Source: Anaerolineae bacterium (lineage in GTDB: Bacteria; Chloroflexota; Anaerolineae; Aggregatilineales; UBA2796). Taken from it: 6,930 nucleotides of DNA. The notes beneath the pieces are model-generated. The model saw only the letters and a list, made by a program, of their open reading frames with translations. It did no database searches and was not told the origin of the DNA. The position numbers and the translations under genes are program-made. The stretch is from positions 1 to 6,930 of the forward strand of contig JADZBY010000236.1 of NCBI GenBank assembly GCA_020851855.1. Reading direction: 5' to 3'. This document shows positions 1 through 4,726 of this stretch, one piece after another. Numbering within the stretch: the first letter of the stretch is position 1; every line of letters starts with the position of its first letter.

Positions 1-56
1 ATAGGGCGCGCCCGCATCGTCTCCCCTCTCGCCCGCCGGGAGAGAGGATGAATGGC

Positions 57-111
57 GGACAACGCAGGCGTTGTCCCTACGGACTGTGTAGGGACGAGGC
101 CTGCCTCGGCC
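57..111. repeat. Head-to-head pair of 24-nt palindromic modules, copy 1
   Basis: Two 24-nt modules face each other, 57-80 on the minus strand and 88-111 on the plus strand. Each starts with GTAGGGAC and folds back on itself. The left module contains the near-perfect palindrome GGACAACGC-AG-GCGTTGTCC. The right contains GGACGAGGC-CT-GCCTCGGCC, which has one mismatched pair caused by G109. The shared GTAGGGAC ends also pair with each other (GTCCCTAC ... GTAGGGAC), so a larger hairpin across both modules is possible. It resembles REP-type or other palindromic intergenic repeats. No transposase lies in the window. Confidence 0.85.
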
Positions 112-190
112 GTTACTACCTCGCCCGTTGCTGCCTCGTCCGCGCCCGCATCGTCTCCCCTCTCGCCCGCCGGGAGAGAGGATGAATGGC

Positions 191-245
191 GGACAACGCA
201 GGCGTTGTCCCTACGGACCGTGTAGGGACGAGGCCTGCCTCGTCC
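191..245. repeat. Head-to-head pair of 24-nt palindromic modules, copy 2
   Basis: Same arrangement as the pair 134 bp upstream, with modules at 191-214 (minus) and 222-245 (plus) separated by GGACCGT. Here both palindromes are perfect: GGACAACGC pairs with GCGTTGTCC, and GGACGAGGC pairs with GCCTCGTCC. When the two modules are written in the same orientation they differ at stem positions whose partners also differ (A-T against G-C, C-G against G-C), so pairing is kept. This suggests that the folded form, in DNA or RNA, is what is conserved. Confidence 0.85.
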
Positions 246-305
246 GTTACTACCTCGCCCGTTGCTGCCTCGTCCGCGCCCGCATCGTCTCCCCTCTCGC
301 CCGCC

Positions 306-332
306 GGGAGAGAGGGGCCGGGGGAGTGAGGG
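306..332. repeat. G-rich repeat end, GGGAGA..GGGG..GTGAGGG type
   Basis: Just past the last shared base of the 134-bp array the sequence becomes a G-run ending in GTGAGGG. It has the same order of blocks as 2077-2099 (GGGAGAGGGG, two non-G bases, GGGGG, TGAGGG), with short indels. I read it as the outer arm of the same repeat family. It sits 9 bp beyond the stop codon of the leftward cellulase-like gene. Confidence 0.5.
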
Positions 333-340
333 CTATCTTC

Positions 341-1432
341 CTATTCCCACTCGATCTTCACGTTGTGGATGTGGTCCGTCAGGCGGCGGTGCCATTCCAC
401 ATCCCGCCACATGCCCACGAACTGCGGCCCGCAGAAGTTGCTGGTCGCGATGGCCACCCAGCGCCCGGTCGAGGCGGCGCGCTTCACCCCGTGCTCGCAC
501 ATCTCTTTGATATAGCCCCACGACAGCAGCGGGAAGTCCTTGTAATCGACCAGCGCCCAGCACTCCGTCGTCATCAGCATCTTCTTCGCCCCGCGCGACC
601 ACGCCGCGCACAGGTCGATGCGCTCGTCCAGGCCGTTGAGCCAGTGCGCCTCGTTCTCGCGATACACACGCTCGGCGTTCAGCTGCAAATTCCGGTAGCC
701 CGTCGAGTCGAAGCGCTCATAGTGGTAACCAACCTTCTCGTAATAGTCGCCCGACTGCGCCATCCAGATGTGCGGCTCCAGGAAATCCAGGAACGATACA
801 TCCTGTTCCGGCCACGTCTCGTATTCCGTGGTGAACGAGAACGTGTAATCCAGCTGCGGGTACTTGGCGCGCACCACATCAATCGACTCGCGCATCCAGG
901 CCGTGCCCAGCGGCGACGCACGCCGCACGTTTTCGTCGCGCAGCCACAACGCCCATACCGAGAGTGGATACTCGTTGCACAGGTCGACGTACAGGAGCGA
1001 ATCGAGCAGGCCATCGGCGGCGATGCTGTCCAGCGTGGCGACCCAGACCGCGCCCAGGTCTTGCGGCGTGTGGATGGCCATCCGCATGTTGTCGCGGTCT
1101 TCGCGGAACCACGTCGAGAGGCCGACCAGGATGCCATGTTCCCTGCAGCGGGCGATGAACTGGTTCAGGGCGGGCTGCACCTGGACGCGGGTCAGCGCCG
1201 GGCTGCCCCACTCTTGCTGGTCCCAGACGGGCAGAAGCTCCCATTCGCGGTTCGGGCCGGCGGCGACGAGGTGCGGGAAGGCGTCGATGCGCACGGCGTC
1301 ATACCCGCGCGCCTTCAGCGCTTCCAGCGCCGCGTCCCAGTCCTCGTAGCCTGCGCCGGGCCAGCGCCGTTCGAGCCAGGAAAACTCCCACATGGTGATG
1401 GCGAGCGGGCGGCGAATCTTGTCCTTGAGCAT
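341..1432 (-). CDS. Cellulase-like TIM-barrel glycoside hydrolase family protein
   Basis: A protein of 363 residues, predicted cytosolic: there is no signal peptide, and the N-terminus (MLKDKIRRPLAITMWEFSWL) goes straight into a first barrel strand. The segment 44-54 (YDAVRIDAFPH) is a typical second strand. Segment 148-155 (YVDLCNEY) places N153-E154 at the end of strand 4, the clan GH-A acid/base position. Segment 286-290 (LMTTE) puts E290 at strand 7, fitting the nucleophile. This matches my recollection of the uncharacterised 'cellulase-like' family, distantly related to GH5. Catalysis on a beta-glycoside is inferred and the substrate is unknown. The ATG at 1432 has a GGAAGGA Shine-Dalgarno four bases upstream, next to a run of eight C (coding strand). 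Another in-frame ATG lies at codon 14, but starting there would cut into the first strand. The gene stands alone, divergent from the small membrane protein. The gene call is strong; the exact function is moderate. Confidence 0.85.
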   Translation of the reverse strand: MLKDKIRRPLAITMWEFSWLERRWPGAGYEDWDAALEALKARGYDAVRIDAFPHLVAAGPNREWELLPVWDQQEWGSPALTRVQVQPALNQFIARCREHGILVGLSTWFREDRDNMRMAIHTPQDLGAVWVATLDSIAADGLLDSLLYVDLCNEYPLSVWALWLRDENVRRASPLGTAWMRESIDVVRAKYPQLDYTFSFTTEYETWPEQDVSFLDFLEPHIWMAQSGDYYEKVGYHYERFDSTGYRNLQLNAERVYRENEAHWLNGLDERIDLCAAWSRGAKKMLMTTECWALVDYKDFPLLSWGYIKEMCEHGVKRAASTGRWVAIATSNFCGPQFVGMWRDVEWHRRLTDHIHNVKIEWE

Positions 1433-1562
1433 GGCATCCTTCCGGGGGGGGTGTCACGTGTCGAAGCGCTCGTATGCTACCTCAATCGAGCTATTCGGGC
1501 ATTCAAAGAGTCTCACAACTATCACGATTCGTACTTCAATCGCTATCCTGAAAAAAGAATTG

Positions 1563-1571
1563 TGGTAGGAT
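1563..1571 (+). promoter_or_regulatory. Possible extended -10 promoter of the small membrane protein gene
   Basis: TGGTAGGAT has the TGn extension and four of six bases of TATAAT. It would start transcription near 1578, leaving a leader of about 43 nt. No convincing -35 is present. A 6-bp inverted repeat (TATCCT at 1544-1549 and AGGATA at 1567-1572) overlaps it and could be an operator, but arms this short may be chance. Confidence 0.3.
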
Positions 1572-1608
1572 AAGCACGTCAGACGACATACACGCAGCTC
1601 TACCCACC

Positions 1609-1614
1609 GGAGGT
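1609..1614 (+). promoter_or_regulatory. Strong Shine-Dalgarno for the small membrane protein
   Basis: GGAGGT lies seven bases before the ATG at 1622. This near-ideal ribosome binding site fixes the start and is strong support that the short reading frame is a real gene. Confidence 0.85.
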
Positions 1615-1621
1615 ATCGAAG

Positions 1622-1867
1622 ATGACGGAAAAAGAGGTTAAAGGACGCCTTAGTCTGGTCCGCTTTGGCGGTCTGGTGGTCACGATCATGACCTTCGTGA
1701 TCCTGGTCGCCATGATCTTTCTCTTTGGTCAGTTGACGACGAGCGGCGGCCAGATGGTTCAGGACGCCCTGCTCTATATCGTCCTGGGCACGGTGATAGC
1801 CGCTGTGGTGTCCATCGTGTTCTACTTCCTGTACCGCGCCTACCTGATGCGCCGGATGCAGAGCTGA
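1622..1867 (+). CDS. Small two-helix membrane protein of unknown function
   Basis: An 81-residue protein with two predicted membrane helices, about residues 16-36 (rich in V, I, F, M) and 49-71 (LLYIVLGTVIAAVVSIVFYF). They are joined by a short polar loop, GQLTTSGGQMVQD. The charged N-terminus (K4, K7, R9, R14) and the C-terminal RRM with nearby R72 suggest that both ends are cytoplasmic, giving a hairpin in the inner membrane. I do not recognise the family. No enzyme motif or cysteine is present. Start and reality rest on the strong GGAGGT site and the clean hydrophobic pattern. It is monocistronic, divergent from the cellulase-like gene, and followed by a perfect hairpin. Possible roles such as a small transporter accessory or stress-related membrane peptide are guesses that the sequence does not favour over one another. 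Confidence 0.8.
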   Translation: MTEKEVKGRLSLVRFGGLVVTIMTFVILVAMIFLFGQLTTSGGQMVQDALLYIVLGTVIAAVVSIVFYFLYRAYLMRRMQS

Positions 1868-1911
1868 GCCTCGCCCTTCGACAGTCGATTCGTTGGCGGA
1901 CACAAGAAAGT

Positions 1912-1951
1912 ATGGAGCCTCGGCAGGGGACGCGCCACGCCGAGGCTCCAT
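1912..1951. terminator. Perfect 13-bp hairpin, possible bidirectional terminator
   Basis: ATGGAGCCTCGGC (1912-1924) pairs perfectly with GCCGAGGCTCCAT (1939-1951) around a 14-nt loop. It lies between two convergent genes, 44 bp past the small membrane protein stop. On the plus strand the following bases (CGATTTCGG) form only a weak T tract. On the minus strand the stem is followed by ACTTTCTTGTG, a better one. It could therefore end leftward transcription from the prenyl synthase gene as well as rightward transcription. Confidence 0.6.
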
Positions 1952-1993
1952 CGATTTCGGCCCTTCATCCCCGACGCCGCCTCGCTCGAACAG

Positions 1994-2098
1994 CCTCACC
2001 CCAACCCCTCTCCGTGCCGGGAGATGAGGTCGCTTTTCTCAGGTGTGTGTCCCTCTCCCAGCCGTGCTCGGCGTTCGGGAGAGGGGTTGGGGGTGAGG
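1994..2098. repeat. Inverted-repeat element with CCTCACCCC / GGGGTGAGG arms
   Basis: The left arm, 1994-2013 (CCTCACCCCAACCCCTCTCC), is the reverse complement of the right arm, 2078-2098, apart from one extra base in the right arm. An inner hairpin, CCCTCTCCC at 2051-2059 with GGGAGAGGG at 2077-2085, shares the right arm, so two folds compete. Inside that loop GCCG and CGGC (2061-2064, 2069-2072) pair again. Such elements recur between genes in Chloroflexota, as far as I recall. It starts 7 bp beyond the prenyl synthase stop codon and may act as a transcript end or stabiliser. No coding capacity for transposition is present, so if mobile it would be a MITE-like passenger. Confidence 0.8.
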
Positions 2099-2104
2099 GT
2101 TGTG

Positions 2105-3232
2105 CTACACCTGCCGGTCGATCAGGTAATCGGCCCACTGCCGGAGCAAATCGCGGCTGGGCGTGGGCGGCAGGCCGTCCAGGCTGTTCACCGCGTCGTC
2201 GATCATCTGCTGCATCAGCCGGCGCGTGTAGCCGATGCCGTCCAGGTCCTCGATCAGGCGCATGACGCGGCCAATCGCCTCGTCGCCGGCGTCAGCGCGC
2301 CCGACGATGCTCATCAACTCGCGGCGCTGGGCTTCGTTCGCATTACGCAGCGCCCGAAACAGGATGAGCGTCTTCTTGCCTTCGCGCAAATCCGCGCCCA
2401 CCGCTTTGCCCGTCACTGCCGGGTCGCCAATCGCGCCCAGGATGTCATCCTGAAGCTGGAACGCCGTGCCGCACTGGCTGCAAAAGCGGGCGATGCGCTC
2501 CACCGCCGGATCGTGGCCGGTCACGTCGCCCAGGCCGATCATCGCCCCGGCGCGCCCGGCGAACTCGTACAACATGCCCGTCTTCTTGCGCAGCATCTCC
2601 AACACGGCGTCTTCGGACAGGTCGAGCTTCTGCGCGCGCGAGTACTGCACGTCCAGCGTCTCGCCTTCGACCAGCGTCAATTGCACCTCGGTGGCCAGCT
2701 CCCCGACCAGCCGCAGCACGAGCGCCGGATCGACGCCATAGCGCGTGTGCAGCTCGTGGAAGAGCATATACGCCCACGATTGCTGCACGTCGCCGGCGAG
2801 GATGGCAATCGTCTGGCCGTAGTGCGCGGCTTCGTCCCCGGAATAGCCGAGTTCGCGCTCGCCGCGCGCCGCAAACTCCACGTGCACGGTGGGCGCGCCG
2901 CGCCGCCGCTCGTCACGGTCGATGATGTCGTCGTGGACCAGCGTCCAGGTGTGGTACACCTCGATCCCGGCGGCGGCGGGTAGCGCGGTTTCTTCATCGC
3001 CGCCGACCGCGCCGCAGCTCATCAGCAGCACCGACGGGCGCAGCGACTTGCCGCCCAGGCGCAGGTAACTCAGCACGGCGTCGTGCAAGTGCGCCGGGGC
3101 GACACGGCGCGCATAGTCGCTGTCGGCGATGTAGGCCGCCACGCGCTTCCGCCGCTCGGCCAGCGCGTTGAGCAGCGTGGCGTGGCGCACGTCCGGCGCG
3201 CCCGCACGGGGAGATTGTGGGGTGGGGTTCAC
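2105..3232 (-). CDS. Polyprenyl diphosphate synthase (short-chain, GGPP/FPP type)
   Basis: A cytosolic trans-prenyltransferase that joins isopentenyl diphosphate to an allylic diphosphate, feeding membrane lipids, quinones or carotenoids. From the GTG start it has 375 residues, slightly above the usual 300-350. It shows GGKSLRP (60-66, IPP binding), the first aspartate-rich motif DDIID (101-105), GDVQQSWAY (147-155) and a second motif read as FQLQDDILGAIGDP (258-271). There DDxxG replaces DDxxD, a form I recall in actinobacterial-type homologues. GKAVGADLREGKKT (275-288) follows. The DDxxD has no insertion and a tryptophan lies five residues before it, a pattern linked to short products such as GGPP in archaeal-type enzymes. 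Chain length is therefore inferred. I chose GTG over the adjacent in-frame TTG at 3235 because AAGGAG lies seven bases from it. It is the second gene of a probable leftward pair. Confidence 0.93.
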   Translation of the reverse strand: MNPTPQSPRAGAPDVRHATLLNALAERRKRVAAYIADSDYARRVAPAHLHDAVLSYLRLGGKSLRPSVLLMSCGAVGGDEETALPAAAGIEVYHTWTLVHDDIIDRDERRRGAPTVHVEFAARGERELGYSGDEAAHYGQTIAILAGDVQQSWAYMLFHELHTRYGVDPALVLRLVGELATEVQLTLVEGETLDVQYSRAQKLDLSEDAVLEMLRKKTGMLYEFAGRAGAMIGLGDVTGHDPAVERIARFCSQCGTAFQLQDDILGAIGDPAVTGKAVGADLREGKKTLILFRALRNANEAQRRELMSIVGRADAGDEAIGRVMRLIEDLDGIGYTRRLMQQMIDDAVNSLDGLPPTPSRDLLRQWADYLIDRQV

Positions 3233-3239
3233 CAAAAGG

Positions 3240-3245
3240 CTCCTT
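3240..3245 (-). promoter_or_regulatory. Shine-Dalgarno of the prenyl synthase gene
   Basis: AAGGAG on the minus strand lies seven bases before the GTG at 3232 and only four before the in-frame TTG at 3235. The spacing decides in favour of GTG. Confidence 0.7.
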
Positions 3246-3277
3246 ATATTGATCTTATTCGTTCGCCGTGCGCCGCG

Positions 3278-4483
3278 TTATTGCAGCAGGCGCATGAACG
3301 CGGCATCCAGGGCAAGCGGCTGCGGCAGCGACACGGCGACAAACTCCGTCCCGTCGGCCTGGCTGGGGCTGCGCCCACGGCCAAAGGGCAGGCGGTTGTT
3401 GTTGGCGATGATCACGGTCTGCTCGTCCAGCGGGTACATGGCCGTGATCTTCTGGAAGGGGAAGCTGAACGGGTCGCCCAGGCCCAGCGCGTCGCTTGCC
3501 GGCGTAAAGACCGGGTCCAGCGAGATGCCGTTCGGGTCGGCCAGGCTGAGCAGATCGGCCAGCAGCGCCTTGTCGATGCTCTCGGTGCGCAGGTTGACGA
3601 GGTACAGCCGCTTGAAGCGCGCGTTGCGGCCTTCGCCGTTGTCCAGTTCCAGCACGAGCGCCTGGTCCGCGTTGATCATGGCCACCGCGCCGACGCTGTT
3701 CGAGCCGCTCTCCAGAGTGTACAGGCCGGGCAGGTCGGCAAAGGTGCGCGTGGTCGTGTCGTAGCTGCGGAAGATGACCTGGTTGCGCGATCCGGGCGCG
3801 CGCTGGGCAATGATCAGCGCCGAGCCGTCCGGCAGCACGCCCATGCCCTGCAATTCGCCCGCGCCTTCGAGCGGGATGGGCGGTTCCAGCAAGCGCCCCA
3901 CGCCGTCAAAGCGCAAGAGCGACGGCCCCAGTTCTTCCGCTACCCAGAACGTGCCGTTGCTGCCCCGCTGGAAGGCGCGCGGCGCAAAATCGGCCCCGGT
4001 CAGGTAGCGCGTGGGCGTCTCGGCGTTGACGATGGGCTGTGTGATGCGCGCCTCGGCGTCGGCCAGGATTTGCCGGTCGAGCAGATTCACTTCGCCGCTG
4101 CCGCTGCCCACGCGCCGCATGTCGATCTCGAGCACGATGAAGCGCAGGATGTAGTCGCTGCTGGTGCGCGCCTGCCCAAGCTGCCCATCCGAGAGCGCCA
4201 GCCATGTGCCGGGATACTGGCCGGGCAAGATGGCGCTGATCGTGCCGACGGGCTGGCTGTCGAACGGCACGCGCACGCCGTTGATCATCGCCGGCGAGTC
4301 GCTCAGCAGCGCGCCGGCGGGTGGGCCGTCCGTCAAATAACCGGCGGGCAGCACCGCGCGCCCGACAAGCTGGGCGCTGCCATCCTGCGCCAGCGTGGTG
4401 AGCCGCCCCGGCAGCGCCAGACACAGCACGAGCAGCACGAACAGCGCGAGACGAGTTTTCCAGGCAATTCCAGGGCGCACCAT
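3278..4483 (-). CDS. Secreted phytase-like esterase-domain protein
   Basis: A protein of 401 residues from the chosen ATG. Residues 1-33 form a signal peptide: basic start (R3, K9, R11), hydrophobic core LALFVLLVLCLAL, and a likely cut after TLA near residue 32. C21 lacks a proper lipobox. The rest matches the 'esterase-like activity of phytase' beta-propeller family (Pfam PF13449 as I recall it): TGADFAPRAF (162-171), FWVAEELGPSLLRFD (179-193), LQGMGVLPDG (211-220), ELDNGEGRNARFKRLYLV (279-296) and IIANNNRLPF (358-367). The family is named for weak esterase activity, and true phosphatase action on phytate is not established, so the substrate is unknown. The frame extends upstream to 4669, but a good promoter inside that stretch would start transcription near 4546, which excludes it. 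GTG at 4486 is an equally possible start, with GGAG seven bases away. It lies 45 bp upstream of the prenyl synthase and is probably co-transcribed. Confidence 0.88.
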   Translation of the reverse strand: MVRPGIAWKTRLALFVLLVLCLALPGRLTTLAQDGSAQLVGRAVLPAGYLTDGPPAGALLSDSPAMINGVRVPFDSQPVGTISAILPGQYPGTWLALSDGQLGQARTSSDYILRFIVLEIDMRRVGSGSGEVNLLDRQILADAEARITQPIVNAETPTRYLTGADFAPRAFQRGSNGTFWVAEELGPSLLRFDGVGRLLEPPIPLEGAGELQGMGVLPDGSALIIAQRAPGSRNQVIFRSYDTTTRTFADLPGLYTLESGSNSVGAVAMINADQALVLELDNGEGRNARFKRLYLVNLRTESIDKALLADLLSLADPNGISLDPVFTPASDALGLGDPFSFPFQKITAMYPLDEQTVIIANNNRLPFGRGRSPSQADGTEFVAVSLPQPLALDAAFMRLLQ

Positions 4484-4552
4484 CACGTTCTTACTCCACA
4501 GCACGAGACTCACCGGACAGCAGCAGACCGGATTCGCGTTTCTCTCCCCACA

Positions 4553-4581
4553 ATTGTAGCGATTTGCGCCGAAAATGTTAG
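4553..4581 (-). promoter_or_regulatory. Sigma-70-like promoter of the phytase-like / prenyl synthase pair
   Basis: On the minus strand TACAAT (4558-4553) matches five of six bases of the -10 consensus. CTAACA (4581-4576) matches four of six of the -35, and the spacer is exactly 17 bp. Transcription would begin near 4546, giving a leader of about 60 nt before the ATG at 4483. No other strong promoter is seen for the downstream prenyl synthase, which supports an operon. Confidence 0.6.
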
Positions 4582-4674
4582 CGTGAACGGGCGCAAAAAC
4601 GGCGCAGCGCCCCCACAAAATGAGGCGATTGCCGAGCACTGCCGGCTCTCCCGGCGTATTCTTCCCCACAAGGC

Positions 4675-4680
4675 TATAAT
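4675..4680 (+). promoter_or_regulatory. -10 element of the glgB promoter
   Basis: A perfect TATAAT, preceded by GGC. Transcription would begin near 4687, about 40 nt before the glgB ATG. The expected -35 position (around 4652-4657, CGGCGT) does not match the consensus, so the promoter may need an activator or rely on other contacts. A small GCCGG-CTCTC-CCGGC dyad covers 4641-4655, exactly where the -35 should be, and could be a binding site. Confidence 0.55.
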
Positions 4681-4712
4681 GAGGTCAGCACGGCATTGTG
4701 ATGAAAAGAGAC

Positions 4713-4717
4713 AGGTG
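4713..4717 (+). promoter_or_regulatory. Weak Shine-Dalgarno of glgB
   Basis: AGGTG lies nine bases before the ATG at 4727. The site is modest, but this is the only start that leaves the branching enzyme N-terminus complete. Confidence 0.5.
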
Positions 4718-4726
4718 TAGCCAGCC

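Larger units (their letters stand above)
7..315. repeat. Tandem array of a 134-bp unit, about 2.3 copies
   Basis: Copy 1 covers 7-140, copy 2 covers 141-274, and a partial third copy covers 275-315. Copies 1 and 2 differ at only two positions that I can find: T85 versus C219, and G109 versus T243. Such near-identity points to recent duplication or ongoing homogenisation. Each unit opens with a CCTCTC...GAGAGG hairpin, continues with two head-to-head palindromic modules, and closes with three degenerate 15-bp subrepeats. The third copy follows the unit up to G315 and then diverges into a G-rich end. The open frames through it depend on the repeat and show no protein-like composition. It accounts for nearly all of 1-340, where I see no gene. 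Confidence 0.95.

Noticed and set aside
7..315. CRISPR array
   Set aside because: The repeat period is 134 bp with the whole unit conserved. There are no short repeats with unique spacers and no cas genes.
128..1573. A 481-codon plus-strand frame opposite the cellulase-like gene
   Set aside because: Its composition is dominated by R, V, A, H and Q without any domain. It runs through the tandem repeat and covers the antisense of a gene with clear motifs and catalytic residues. It is a GC-driven shadow.
2051..2085. Simple rho-independent terminator for the prenyl synthase
   Set aside because: The inner CCCTCTCCC/GGGAGAGGG hairpin has no T-rich tail on the minus strand that I can see and belongs to a larger repeated element, so I list it as a repeat only.
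2024..2983. A 319-codon plus-strand frame opposite the prenyl synthase gene
   Set aside because: It begins in the inverted-repeat element and then mirrors the prenyl synthase. No motif is present.
4484..4669. A 62-codon N-terminal extension of the phytase-like protein
   Set aside because: It would bury the signal peptide in the interior, is cysteine-rich and unlike the family, and contains the CTAACA-N17-TACAAT promoter, whose transcript would start after the extended ATG.
3083..4720. A 545-codon plus-strand frame, longer than the real genes opposite it
   Set aside because: It spans antisense of two unrelated genes and their gap, has no recognisable motif and shows the low-complexity R/Q/A/V pattern of shadow frames. 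The minus-strand genes have clear family motifs.
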